Shown piece by piece: positions 1 to 8,290 of a stretch of 64,000 bases of DNA (positions are counted from its first letter, which is position 1; each line of letters starts with the position of its first letter). The stretch is from Anoxynatronum buryatiense (GTDB lineage: Bacteria; Bacillota; Clostridia; Peptostreptococcales; Tindalliaceae). The translations under genes were made by a program, and so were the position numbers. The DNA lies in NCBI RefSeq assembly GCF_900182905.1, contig NZ_FXUF01000004.1:186001-250000 (forward strand), given 5' to 3'. Below the pieces are notes generated by a model. That model was not told the origin of the DNA. It did no database searches and saw nothing but the letters and a program-made list of their open reading frames with translations.

Positions 1-504
1 TTTAGCAAATTTGGTGAGGTAAATGGCTTCTTCAACAGCGGTGTCGCCGCCTCCCACCACGAACACTTCCAAATCCTGGAAGAAATCGGCATCACAGGTG
101 GCACAGTAGGAGACGCCTTTGCCGGTGAGTTCCACTTCTCCAGGGCAGCCAATCACCCGGGGGGTGGCTCCGGTGGCAATGATGATGCTTTTGCTGTGAT
201 AAGTGCCTTTTTCGCCTTTAATGATCTTGACTTTACCTGTGAAGTCAACCGATACGGCGGTGTCTTTCACCCGTTCTGCACCGAACTCGTCAGCCTGTTC
301 CACCATACGGGCGGTGAGGGTGGGACCGGTGGCATCGTGAATGGAACCGGGGTAGTTGGCCACTTCGCTGGTGATGGCAATCTGACCACCCACCTTTGTG
401 CCTTCCAGCACAAGGGTCTTCATCTTGGCGCGGCCGGCATAGAGAGCTGCCGAAAGACCGGCTGGGCCGGCACCGATGATGACCACGTCATACACATTTT
501 CCAT
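1..504 (-). CDS. trxB: Thioredoxin reductase, partial (C-terminus off left edge)
   Basis: Reading from ATG at 504 to the window edge gives 168 residues without a stop. It begins with an FAD-binding Rossmann motif (IIGAGPAG, about residues 9-16), carries the redox motif CATCD near residue 134, and enters a second nucleotide-binding GGGDTA segment close to the edge. This is the low-molecular-weight NADPH:thioredoxin reductase fold. An AGGAGG lies just upstream of the start. It follows grdB on the same strand. Glycine reductase takes its electrons from thioredoxin, so the link to the grd genes is functional. It has its own promoter (570-598), so it need not depend on the riboswitch. trxA and grdA are probably further left, but this cannot be seen. 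Confidence 0.95.
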   Translation of the reverse strand, partial: MENVYDVVIIGAGPAGLSAALYAGRAKMKTLVLEGTKVGGQIAITSEVANYPGSIHDATGPTLTARMVEQADEFGAERVKDTAVSVDFTGKVKIIKGEKGTYHSKSIIIATGATPRVIGCPGEVELTGKGVSYCATCDADFFQDLEVFVVGGGDTAVEEAIYLTKFAK

Positions 505-562
505 GAATTTGCCTCCTTACAAGGGTTTCTGATGGCGGAAAACAGCCGTGCATTGAATCTTT

Positions 563-622
563 TGATGCCATTATAGCATAGGGCAATAAAGGTGTAAACA
601 CAATCACGAAATAATCGTGATT
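563..622 (-). promoter_or_regulatory. trxB promoter with adjacent palindromic operator candidate
   Basis: On the minus strand, TTTACA (598-593) and TATAAT (575-570) are separated by 17 bases, a good sigma-A match, placing transcription start near 563. Immediately upstream is a perfect inverted repeat with 8-base arms AATCACGA (602-609) and TCGTGATT (615-622), spaced by 5 bases. It contains TAATC-N2-GATTA (612-623), a pattern that recurs upstream of the betaine operon at 5385-5396. A regulator binding here could act on trxB initiation. Confidence 0.7.
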
Positions 623-756
623 AATTTATCAAAATCTTTTGGATTGCTTTTCGGAAAGGGCAAGAAGACAGTATCATGCTTTGGCATGCTGTTTTGGAAT
701 GCCGCTTTCAAATGGCTGTTTTCCGCCGATGATGCTCTATTTCCATGTTACCCAAA

Positions 757-770
757 GAATCACGTGATTC
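757..770. repeat. 14-bp perfect palindrome between grdB and trxB
   Basis: GAATCACGTGATTC is its own reverse complement. It shares AATCACG/CGTGATT with the trxB operator candidate at 602-622, so it may be a second binding site for the same protein about 150 bp upstream. It has no T-tract, so it does not look like a terminator. Confidence 0.5.
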
Positions 771-796
771 ACGCAAAGATGTGTGATTCCATCAGA

Positions 797-2104
797 TTAT
801 TCAATAACAGTTTGAGTTTCAATTTCTGTCTGCAGGGCCTTCATGGCTTTTTCAACCAGCTTGCGTCGCAGGGCTTTTTCTTCCTTGACATCCAGGGCAG
901 GATTACCGAAGGGGTGGGGAATGGCAACTGCCGGAACGATCCGGTTGGCGCCCACTGTCATGGAAATGGGTACTACGGTGCATACATGAACCACGGGAAG
1001 GCCAAAACGCTCAATCTCTTTTACCATCGTTGCGCCGCAACGAGTGCAGGTACCTCAGGTGGAGGTGAGAAGAACGGCATCCACACCGGCTTCCCTCAGT
1101 TCCTTTCCAATTCTGATACCGAAGGCACGAGAGTTGCCAACGGATGTTCCATTTCCAACGGTGCTGTAGAAAAACTCATGAATGTGGCCGATGATGCCTT
1201 CCCGCTCCATGTCACGCAGTACGTCCAGAGGCATTACCCGATCAGGATCTTCGTTGGCATATACCGGGTCGTACCCGCCGTGGGCAGTTTCATATTCTTC
1301 GGCGGTCAGGTCTTCAACGCCTTCGATGGAATACTTGCCAAACTTGGAAGCGCTGGAGGACTCCACCCGGTCAGGGTTGGTTTTGGGAACAATGCCGCCG
1401 GAGGTCACCAATGCGATTTTCAGATGACTCAGGTCACCCACAGCATCAGCGGGGGGTACCCGGTCGAAATCGGGCATGGCATATTCAGTCTGATAGTCGT
1501 CTCCCTTCAGTTTCGCCAGCAGCATGTTCACAGCCCGGCGGGAACCGCGTTCTTCTTTGAAGACGTTACGGCGAATGCCTCGGGGAATGTAGCCTTCTTC
1601 AGCAGGCAGCCCAATGGGTTCGCCATGAAGCAGTTTCTTTGCCAGGCTCACCATTCCGGGGACAGCTTTGCGCATGGTGGCAGCAGAGTTGCCGGTTTCC
1701 ACAATGTAAACGGCCTTGCGGAACAAATCGGCTCCCGGGTTTTCAATGTACATACCGGTGAGGGCGGGAATCTTCAGTTCCTCCTGCACCAGCCAGGCCA
1801 CTGTGGCGCAGGCCACGCCGTAACGACCGGCGTTGAAAGCGGGGCCAGCCAGAAACAGGTCAGGCTCAAAGGGTTTGATCATTTCAAGAATTTTTTGCTT
1901 GGAGATCTCCGGGTTTTCATTGAAGTAGGAGTCGCCGCATACAATGGTGGCGACAATTTCGGCCTCTTCACCCAGGGCGGTGTTTAGTGCCATTCCGGGT
2001 CCGATGACGCCTTCACGCAATTCAGGCGGCATGTCGGCTTTTTCTTCGCCGCCGATGCCGGCAAAAAACTGGTTCAAATAATGCACGACTTTTTTCTTTG
2101 CCAT
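797..2104 (-). CDS. grdB: Glycine reductase component B gamma subunit, selenoprotein
   Basis: Two reading frames (2104-1058 and 1027-797) are joined by an in-frame UGA at 1057-1055, giving a 435-residue protein, the usual GrdB length. The UGA codes for Sec in the family motif Sec-G-T-C-T-R-C-G-A-T, a UxxCxxC redox motif at about residues 350-356. Homology continues on both sides without a frame change. GrdB binds substrate with GrdE and transfers the carboxymethyl group to selenoprotein GrdA. The start follows a good ribosome binding site 24 bases after grdE. Automated calling would split this into a truncated 349-residue protein and a 76-residue fragment. The neighbouring riboswitch supports glycine as the substrate. 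Confidence 0.95.
1021..1057 (-). promoter_or_regulatory. SECIS element for grdB UGA
   Basis: Starting 12 bases after the UGA, the message can fold into CGTTGC-GGC-GCAACG, a 6-bp stem with a G-containing 3-base loop (1042-1028). Bacterial SECIS hairpins lie directly downstream of the Sec codon and present a short G/U-bearing loop to SelB. The same hairpin, with only its loop changed, follows the UGA of grdH. Confidence 0.8.
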
Positions 2105-2128
2105 ATTGATCCATCCTTTCCAAAAGGT

Positions 2129-3415
2129 TTAGTAAGCGTCGGCGGACAAGTGCACAAAGCCGGTTTCGTTGGTGGCGCCAGTGATGGCTTGAATCTCCAC
2201 TTCAATACTGCCGTCAGAACGAAGGCTGCCGTCGAAGCCGCCTGCGCATGAATCTACATAGGCAGTGGTACCGATTAGCCGGTTCATGGGAGGCAGTACG
2301 ATCACTTCGTTGGCGTTGCCGTTGGTGATGACTGCATTGGCTTTGGGGTCTGCATCTGCCAAAGACTGGGATGCACCGTCACGGCCGGCATATTCGTCGG
2401 TGACAATAACGGTTTTAATCCCTTTTTCTTCGATCTTCCGGCAGTTCATGATCAGGTCGGTATCCGGATTTCCGAAGCCCTCCTGAGAAACAATGGCGCC
2501 GTCAAGGCCGAGAAATTCGGTGAGTTTGGCTGTCCAGTTGGAGGAACGCTCTTTGTCGGCCAGGGTCACGTTTTCGTTGGTGATGATGACACCCATGAAG
2601 TTCAGGGTTTTGCCATGCTCTTCATACAGGTCTTCGATAATGGGATTGTTCAGATGCACATAGGTGGGGTTCTTGTCGCAGGCAGAAACGCAGTTGCCGC
2701 TGACAATGGCGCCGTCCATGATTTCAGTGGGGTACATGATGGTGGGAACGATTTTTTTGGCATCCACACCATAGACATAGGTGTCATGGAGGAGTCCCTG
2801 GGTTTGAAGCATGTACACATAGCCAACCCGGGGCAGTTCAGGGTACAGTTGGGCGGCTTCCCGGGGTGCCAGGGTTTCGTAGGTTTTGATCTCATCCGGC
2901 TCCACATCTTTTACGGCCTGACCCAGATAGGCGGCGGCTTTCAGGCCAAGGGTGCGCAGGGCAGCTTCGTGATCATGGGGCTTGATGCCGGCTTTGGGTT
3001 CGGCGGTAATGACCACGTTATGGGTTTTGGAGAAGGGGGTATAGTCGGCACCAATGCCTGACATGTCGATGATGCCCTCCTGGAAACCCACCACTTTACC
3101 GGCAGTGACCACGGCCACATTTTTCATGGCATGGGTACGGCCGTTTCCAACTGTGTCAACTTTCGACAGCATGCCTGGGAAAATACCCCCATGACCTTTC
3201 ACCTTTACCCGGGGTTCGATGACATCTTTCACCGGGGTGATGCGAACAGACTCTCCGGGATGAGCCAGATCCACCCGGATCTTCCACAGATGCTCGTCGC
3301 CGCTGACGGCTTCCAGCAGTTCCGCATGGTCAATGACCAGAATGCGGCCGTCCAGATGGGTGCTTTCTCCAAACTGGACATCTTCAATGAATACCTTGCC
3401 AAGTTCAAGTTTCAT
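2129..3415 (-). CDS. grdE: Glycine reductase component B proprotein (alpha/beta)
   Basis: This 428-residue protein contains SGNCVSACDK at about residues 239-248. Asn241-Cys242 is the known self-cleavage point of GrdE, which yields two subunits with a pyruvoyl group that forms a Schiff base with the amino group of glycine. The start ATG at 3415 follows AAAGGGGAG. It lies between grdX and grdB and is probably cotranscribed with both under the glycine riboswitch. The intact N-C pair argues for a primary- or secondary-amine substrate, and the riboswitch argues for glycine over sarcosine. Confidence 0.93.
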   Translation of the reverse strand: MKLELGKVFIEDVQFGESTHLDGRILVIDHAELLEAVSGDEHLWKIRVDLAHPGESVRITPVKDVIEPRVKVKGHGGIFPGMLSKVDTVGNGRTHAMKNVAVVTAGKVVGFQEGIIDMSGIGADYTPFSKTHNVVITAEPKAGIKPHDHEAALRTLGLKAAAYLGQAVKDVEPDEIKTYETLAPREAAQLYPELPRVGYVYMLQTQGLLHDTYVYGVDAKKIVPTIMYPTEIMDGAIVSGNCVSACDKNPTYVHLNNPIIEDLYEEHGKTLNFMGVIITNENVTLADKERSSNWTAKLTEFLGLDGAIVSQEGFGNPDTDLIMNCRKIEEKGIKTVIVTDEYAGRDGASQSLADADPKANAVITNGNANEVIVLPPMNRLIGTTAYVDSCAGGFDGSLRSDGSIEVEIQAITGATNETGFVHLSADAY

Positions 3416-3530
3416 ACTGTTTCTCCCCTTTCATCATTCTTCTTTCGCTGATAACTCGTGAGACTTTCTTCTTTCCTGCCTGATTCCTGCGTGTTTCCGC
3501 CTGGTTCATGGTGGTTTCTGCCGGCTTTCT

Positions 3531-3953
3531 TCACTCTTCCCGCAGTAACTGCTCAAGTGACTGATGCATGGTGGGTTGCTGCTGAATCACCGTTTCAACT
3601 AAACCATAATCCACCAGCTGCAGGTCGGGCAGGTGCTCATCACGGTAGGTGCGCAATGAATTGAGCCCGCCTGCCTTTCCTTTAAAAGCGTTGAGTAATG
3701 CCATGGCCTGCTCCAGCACACTGAGTGATGGATGGTGCAGGTCGGTGGCCTCGTCAGAGAGAAAGATGGTTCGGTAGGGGGTTTCATAGGGCTTCACACT
3801 CCCGGCCAGGGGGTGTGTGAGAAGCCGGTGACCCCGGTGTACCCGGTTGCGAACGGCCACAATCACATCTTCATAGCCGCCATCCACCCACAGAAGGTTC
3901 ATTTCTTCAGGCAAACGTTCTCGTACCAGGGGATTGTTGGTGACGACCATCAT
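3531..3953 (-). CDS. grdX: GrdX family protein
   Basis: GrdX proteins occur at the head of glycine reductase operons, and their role is not established. The 140 residues include VVTNNPLVRE near the N-terminus and LLTHPLAGSVKP in the middle, both typical of the family. I chose ATG 3953 over the ATG at 3974, because an AAAGGAGG lies between them, 7 bases upstream of 3953. It is the first gene downstream of the glycine riboswitch, 115 bases after the terminator. Confidence 0.88.
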   Translation of the reverse strand: MMVVTNNPLVRERLPEEMNLLWVDGGYEDVIVAVRNRVHRGHRLLTHPLAGSVKPYETPYRTIFLSDEATDLHHPSLSVLEQAMALLNAFKGKAGGLNSLRTYRDEHLPDLQLVDYGLVETVIQQQPTMHQSLEQLLREE

Positions 3954-4067
3954 GGCATTCCCTCCTTTAAACATCTGTCATGCGGTCACGCAGTCATGCA
4001 GTTCTGTAACCATGAAGCATCTTTCTGAAACATCCGACAGCCCTTAACTGAGAAATCATGAGACAAC

Positions 4068-4114
4068 AAAAAAACAGAGTCAATCATGAACACAGCTGTC
4101 ATGTTGATCTCTGT
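4068..4114 (-). terminator. Riboswitch expression platform (intrinsic terminator)
   Basis: The arm ACAGAG-A-TCAA-CATGA (from 4114) pairs with TCATG-A-TTGA-CTCTGT, followed by seven T residues. The first arm's ACAGAG (4114-4109) is also the closing 3' strand of the second glycine aptamer. The two structures therefore compete, and glycine binding should prevent termination, giving an ON switch. Confidence 0.85.
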
Positions 4115-4286
4115 TGTGGGACCTGAGAGGTTCTTCCCGGCGATGCTGCTGCCAGGACTTGCTCCTTCGGTGCTTGCGCTTTCCAGAGCGCTGTCGATAT
4201 ACGGTCCTTTTGCCTGAGAAATTCACTAACTCTTTTATGAAGTTAGCTTTTACCTTCGGCGGCCCTGAACGGACTCTCTCCCGCAT
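4105..4286 (-). ncRNA. Tandem glycine riboswitch
   Basis: Two consecutive glycine aptamers read leftward. Each has the conserved CCGAAGG core (complement at 4253-4259 and 4163-4169) and a CTCAGG element (complement near 4212-4218 and 4123-4128). GGGAGAGA opens the first aptamer, AAAAGGACCG closes it, and GCTCTGGA lies in the linker. The element sits between a strong promoter and grdX-grdE-grdB, matching the known use of tandem glycine aptamers to control glycine catabolism. Confidence 0.95.
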
Positions 4287-4342
4287 ACGTCATCCAGCTT
4301 TTGATGAAGTTGTTAACCAGTTAAGGTTGAATGATGTCTTTT

Positions 4343-4378
4343 CGCTATCATTATATTATGTTTTTCTATAGAAGACAA
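4343..4378 (-). promoter_or_regulatory. Promoter of the riboswitch-grdXEB transcript
   Basis: On the minus strand, TTGTCT (4378-4373) and TATAAT (4355-4350) are spaced by 17 bases. Predicted start is near 4343, about 57 bases before the first aptamer. Confidence 0.75.
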
Positions 4379-4443
4379 TAGCAAATAAAGCAATTTGTCA
4401 AAAAAATATCAAAAGAAGCCTGAGAGAAGATTAGAACCGCTTG

Positions 4444-4475
4444 ATGGAGTCATCAATACATGGAGTCATCAATAC
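4444..4475. repeat. 16-bp perfect tandem duplication
   Basis: ATGGAGTCATCAATAC occurs twice head to tail (4444-4459, 4460-4475), just past the 3' end of the TetR gene. It is probably a replication-slippage duplication, and no function is evident. Confidence 0.85.
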
Positions 4476-4484
4476 CAAAGAAGC

Positions 4485-5180
4485 TTACACGCCAAGAGTA
4501 TCCACACAGTTATTGAATACCTTCATGGCCATGCGAATGTATTTCAGTGTGCGCCGGGTGGCTTCCTTGGGGGTGTATTCCACCCGTTCGGTGAGAAGAT
4601 GCTGCAGCATGCTTTCATAAATGAGCAGAGTCATTTCATTTAATTCTTCCAGATCATCCTCACGCAAAAAGCCTTCCCTGACGCAGTTTTGGAGAAGGGC
4701 CAGGTTGCGAAGCGTCAGATCCTGGTTCAGCAGCATGGGTTCCAGTTCTTCAGGCAGATCTTCCAGTTCTTCGGGGAAGAGGGCGTAGTATTCCTGCATC
4801 ATGTCCCGCAGAGGCTGGTTGAATTGCTTGAAAAAGAGGGTGTGATAAACCCGTGGATCCTGGAAGGAATGATAACAGAAGAACTCCCAGATGAGAAAGT
4901 ACTTTTTCAGTGCGTTATCAGCGTCCTTAATGTAGTCACTCAGATGAATCACATATATTTTAAAGTGTTTGAGCAGTGCAAAAAAGATGAGGTGGTCCAG
5001 GTTATCGAAATAATTGTACAGGGTGGCACTGTTATACCCGGCGATGTCGGCGACCTTTCGGATGGTGACGGCGTCCAGCCCTTCTTCATCAATGATTTGG
5101 GTGGCGGCCTCAATGAAATAGCTCATGATGCGCCGCTTTTGTATCGTTTTCTTATCAGGTCGAATCACATTTTTCACCAC
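4485..5180 (-). CDS. TetR/AcrR family regulator, betaine reductase locus
   Basis: The protein has 231 residues. An N-terminal TetR helix-turn-helix spans about residues 18-64 (DAVTIRKVADIAGYNSATLYNYF). The rest is a helical ligand-binding domain with an acidic stretch (PEELEDLPEELEP). The predicted start is GTG with a weak ribosome binding site, so the exact N-terminus is uncertain. It is divergent from the grdI-grdH-BCCT genes. The shared intergenic region holds inverted repeats suited to a TetR dimer, so it probably controls that operon and itself. The ligand is unknown; betaine or a related compound is the obvious guess. Confidence 0.85.
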   Translation of the reverse strand: MVKNVIRPDKKTIQKRRIMSYFIEAATQIIDEEGLDAVTIRKVADIAGYNSATLYNYFDNLDHLIFFALLKHFKIYVIHLSDYIKDADNALKKYFLIWEFFCYHSFQDPRVYHTLFFKQFNQPLRDMMQEYYALFPEELEDLPEELEPMLLNQDLTLRNLALLQNCVREGFLREDDLEELNEMTLLIYESMLQHLLTERVEYTPKEATRRTLKYIRMAMKVFNNCVDTLGV

Positions 5181-5492
5181 GTTTTCATTTATTTGTGTGC
5201 TTCTTGCTCAATGTTTATTCATTATATCAACAGATTCTGCAAGAAGCAAGAAAGAGAGAAAAAGGGATCGCCGTGATGCTTCGATAAAAAAACAGGAAAT
5301 GAGAAGGTCTCAAAAATGTACGGGAAAGTAATGGAGCCGCTGTTTGCAGATGATGAAAGAAATCGACGGAAAAATTCAAAAAAATAATCAAGATTAATCA
5401 ATAAACGTATTTACAAAATCAATACGGTTATGATATTCTTTTATCAAAGTGAGAAACGAAACGTTTTCACGGAAGGAAGGAGTGTCAAGTCA
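5181..5492. promoter_or_regulatory. Divergent control region tetR / grdI
   Basis: This 312-base region has no credible gene. It contains an inverted repeat TAATC-AA-GATTA (5385-5396) and a perfect 6-base-arm inverted repeat CGTATT (5406-5411) / AATACG (5421-5426) with a 9-base spacer. A plausible rightward promoter overlaps the latter: TTTACA at 5410-5415 and GATATT at 5432-5437, with a 16-base spacer. The overlap of promoter and palindrome suggests repression. The grdI start at 5493 follows GGAAGGAAGGAG. Confidence 0.55.
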
Positions 5493-6818
5493 ATGAAACT
5501 GGAGTTGGGTCATTTTTACGTCAAGGACATTGTTTTTGGCAGTGAAACCCGGTTTGCCGACGGAGTGCTGACCATTAACAAGGAAGAAGCACTGGAAATG
5601 GTGCGGGAAGATGAACGGATCACAGAAGCAGACCTGGTGATTGTGAAGCCTGGTGACATGGTACGCATTGTTCCTGTGAAAGAAGCCATCGAACCTCGTT
5701 TCCGGGTAGGCGGCGGTCCGGTGTTCCCCGGGGTCACCGGCGATCTGATGCAGGCTGGCAACGGTCGCACCCTGGCACTGAAAAACATGAGTGTGCTGGC
5801 AGTGGGCAAACACTGGGGCGGCTTTCAGGATGGACTGATTGACATGGGAGGCGAAGGTGCCAAATACAGCTACTTCTCCCAGTTGATGAATGTCTGCCTG
5901 GTGGCCGACACCAATGAAGTGCTTGAACAGCGGGAACAGCAGAAAAAGAACCGTGCCCTGCGGTGGGCCGGTATGAAACTGGCGGAATATCTGGGTAAAA
6001 CCGTGGCCGACCAGACACCTGAAGAAGTGGAAACCTTTGAACTGGCGCCGGTCACCAAGCGCACCGACGGCGAAAACAAACTGCCCAAAGTGGTGATGGT
6101 GCTTCAGCCCCAGTCACAAATGGAAGAACTGGGCTACAACGATCTGGTATATGGCTGGGATGCCAACCGGATGCTGCCCACCTTCATGCATCCCAATGAA
6201 GTGCTGGACGGCTGCATCATTTCCGGTTCCTTCATGCCCTGCTCCTCCAAATGGGCCACCTATGATTTCCAAAACTACCCCATGATCAAGCGTCTCTACC
6301 AGGAACATGGCAAAACCATCAACTTCCTGGGTGTGATCATGTCCAACCTGAACGTGGCACTGGAACAAAAAGAACGGGCCATGCTCTTTGTGGCTTCCAT
6401 GGCCAAGAATCTGGGAGCCGATGCGGCGGTTGTTGCCGAAGAAGGTTACGGCAACCCGGATGCCGACTACACCGGCTGCCTGGTGGCACTGGAAAAAGCC
6501 GGCATCAAAACCGTTGGCCTCTCCAATGAGTGTACCGGTCGTGACGGCGCGTCACAGCCCCTGGTTTCCATGGATGCCCTGGCAACTGCCATGGTTTCCA
6601 CAGGCAATGTGTCGGAGCTCATTCAGCTGCCCCCCATGCCGGTGGTTATTGGCGAACTGGAATCCCTGGCCCGCGACGGTCTCTCCGGCGGCTGGGATAA
6701 CGACGCCATTCTGGGCGCTTCAGTACGGGAAGACGGATCCATTATCATGGAAAACAACGCCATGTTCTGCGGGGACCAGATTGTTGGCTGGTCAACCAAA
6801 ACAATGGTTGAGTATTAG
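5493..6818 (+). CDS. grdI: Betaine reductase component B subunit (GrdI type)
   Basis: This 441-residue GrdE homologue has the same MKLELG start as GrdE, which together with the ribosome binding site fixes the start at 5493 and not an upstream ATG. At the position of GrdE's Asn-Cys cleavage pair the sequence reads SGSFMPCSSK: the pair is Ser246-Phe247 and the nearest Cys is three residues later. A quaternary amine cannot form a Schiff base with a pyruvoyl group, so loss of this site fits betaine as substrate. As I recall, the betaine-specific subunit is found uncleaved, unlike those for glycine and sarcosine. The downstream BCCT transporter supports betaine. GrdG (sarcosine) is the alternative. 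Confidence 0.85.
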   Translation: MKLELGHFYVKDIVFGSETRFADGVLTINKEEALEMVREDERITEADLVIVKPGDMVRIVPVKEAIEPRFRVGGGPVFPGVTGDLMQAGNGRTLALKNMSVLAVGKHWGGFQDGLIDMGGEGAKYSYFSQLMNVCLVADTNEVLEQREQQKKNRALRWAGMKLAEYLGKTVADQTPEEVETFELAPVTKRTDGENKLPKVVMVLQPQSQMEELGYNDLVYGWDANRMLPTFMHPNEVLDGCIISGSFMPCSSKWATYDFQNYPMIKRLYQEHGKTINFLGVIMSNLNVALEQKERAMLFVASMAKNLGADAAVVAEEGYGNPDADYTGCLVALEKAGIKTVGLSNECTGRDGASQPLVSMDALATAMVSTGNVSELIQLPPMPVVIGELESLARDGLSGGWDNDAILGASVREDGSIIMENNAMFCGDQIVGWSTKTMVEY

Positions 6819-6832
6819 GAGGTGTGTCAACA

Positions 6833-8158
6833 GTGAAAAAAGCGATTTTATACCTGAATCAGTTTTTCGGCCAGGTGGGCGGCGAAGACATGGCCGACCA
6901 CACCCCTGAAATCCGGGAAGGCCTTGTGGGGCCCGCCATGGAACTGGACAAACAGCTGGGTGACGACATACAGGTCACGCATACCATTATCTGCGGCGAT
7001 AACTTCATGGGTTCCCGTCAGGAAGAAGCCATTGACATGATCAAGGATTTCCTGAAAGATAAAGAAGTAGACTTTTTCTTTGCCGGGCCCGCCTTTCGTG
7101 CCGGGCGTTACGGGGCAGCCTGCGGTCATGCAGGACGTGCCGTGCAGCAAATGTTTCCCGACGCTGTGGTGATCACCTCCATGGACGAAGAGAATCCGGG
7201 AGTGGAAATGTTCCGTAAAGACATGTTCATTTTCAGGGGTGGTGCCAGTGCGGCTGCCATGAGAAACGACCTGAAGGCCATGGCACAGTTTGCCCAAAAG
7301 CTGGCCCGGGGAGAAGAAATCACTTCTGCCAAAGAAGAAGGCTACTTTGGCCGGGGTAAACGGAAGCAGTACTTCCTCAACCCACCGGTGCCTGCCACTG
7401 AGCGTGTCATTGATATGCTGTTGAAGAAAATCAATGGTGAGGCTTATGAAACAGAACTGCCGGTGCCTGTCACCGACCTGGTGCCTGTGGCACCCCCGGT
7501 TGCGCCTGACAAGCTGTCGGAAGCCACCATTGCCATTGTCACCTCCGGCGGCATTGTGCCCGTTGGCAACCCCGACCGCATTCAATCTGCTTCTGCCACC
7601 AAGTGGGGCAAGTATGATGTTTCCGGCATGGACGACCTGAAGGCCGGCGAATACCAGACCATTCATGCGGGCTTTGACCCCATGGCGGCCAATGCCGACC
7701 CGGATGTCATTGTTCCTCTGGACGCCATGCGCCAGTATGAAAAAGAAGGCAAAATCAAAAAAATGTTCCATTATTTCTACTCCACTGTGGGCACCGGCAC
7801 CACCCAAAAAGAAGCTGCCCGCATGGGGCGTGAAATTGCGGCAGAACTGAAGGAGTCCGGCGTTGACGGCGTGCTCCTTGTAGCTACCTGAGGTACTTGT
7901 ACTCGTTGCGGTGCAACGATGCTAAGAGAAATTGAAAAAGCAGGCATTCCCATTGTGCTCATGGCCAACCTGATTCCTGTTGCCAAGAGTGTGGGCGTGA
8001 ACAAAATGGTTCCCACCATCTCCATTCCTTATCCGCTGGGAGACCCTGCCACACCGAAAGAAGAACAGTACAAACTCCGTTACCACCGGGTGGGCGTCGC
8101 CCTGGACGCTTTAACCGCTGAGATCAGCGAGCCAACCCTTTTTAAAACCAAGATCTAA
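6833..8158 (+). CDS. grdH: Betaine reductase component B subunit, selenoprotein (GrdH type)
   Basis: This is a GrdB homologue with an in-frame UGA at 7889-7891 in the motif Sec-G-T-C-T-R-C-G-A-T, 441 residues in all. I chose GTG 6833: AGGAGG at 6817-6822 is 10 bases upstream, whereas GTG 6824 is too close to it, and the resulting VKKAILYLNQFF aligns with the GrdB N-terminus. It lies 14 bases after grdI. With GrdI it would bind betaine and pass the carboxymethyl group to GrdA, which is not in this window. Naive calling would end the gene at the UGA (355 residues) and call a separate small gene from ATG 7919. Confidence 0.92.
7889..7925 (+). promoter_or_regulatory. SECIS element for grdH UGA
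   Basis: Twelve bases after the UGA, CGTTGC (7904-7909), loop GGT and GCAACG (7913-7918) form a perfect 6-bp hairpin. Only the loop differs from the grdB element. The hairpin also encodes the conserved R-C-G-A-T residues, so RNA and protein constraints overlap. Confidence 0.8.
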
Positions 8159-8243
8159 ATCAGGGCGGGACTGCTGCCCGCCTGATGATTGACCATGGCA
8201 GCGGCTGAAGCCAACGGTGACCCGCTGCCGGGTCAATGTTTTT
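8159..8243 (+). terminator. Two hairpins between grdH and the BCCT gene, second terminator-like
   Basis: ATCAGG-GCGGG...CCCGC-CTGAT (8159-8186) forms one hairpin. TTGACC-AT-GGCAGCGG (8189-8204) pairs with CCGCTGCC-G-GGTCAA (8222-8236) and is followed by a five-T run (8239-8243). Partial termination here would lower transporter expression relative to grdIH. Confidence 0.7.
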
Positions 8244-8290
8244 CTGATTAGCGGCTCTGTTGAATCTGTGTGTAAAGGAGTGTCTGCTCA

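Noticed and set aside
1055-1057. UGA in grdB read as a nonsense mutation or frameshift
   Set aside because: The frame is unchanged, the Sec motif is conserved, and the same structure occurs independently in grdH.
617-1987. A 456-codon open frame on the plus strand
   Set aside because: It lies opposite grdB, has no ribosome binding site or recognisable domain, and its composition fits an antisense shadow of a GC-rich gene.
4444-4475. CRISPR-like repeat
   Set aside because: Only two directly adjacent 16-bp copies with no spacer. No CRISPR array or cas gene was seen anywhere in the window.
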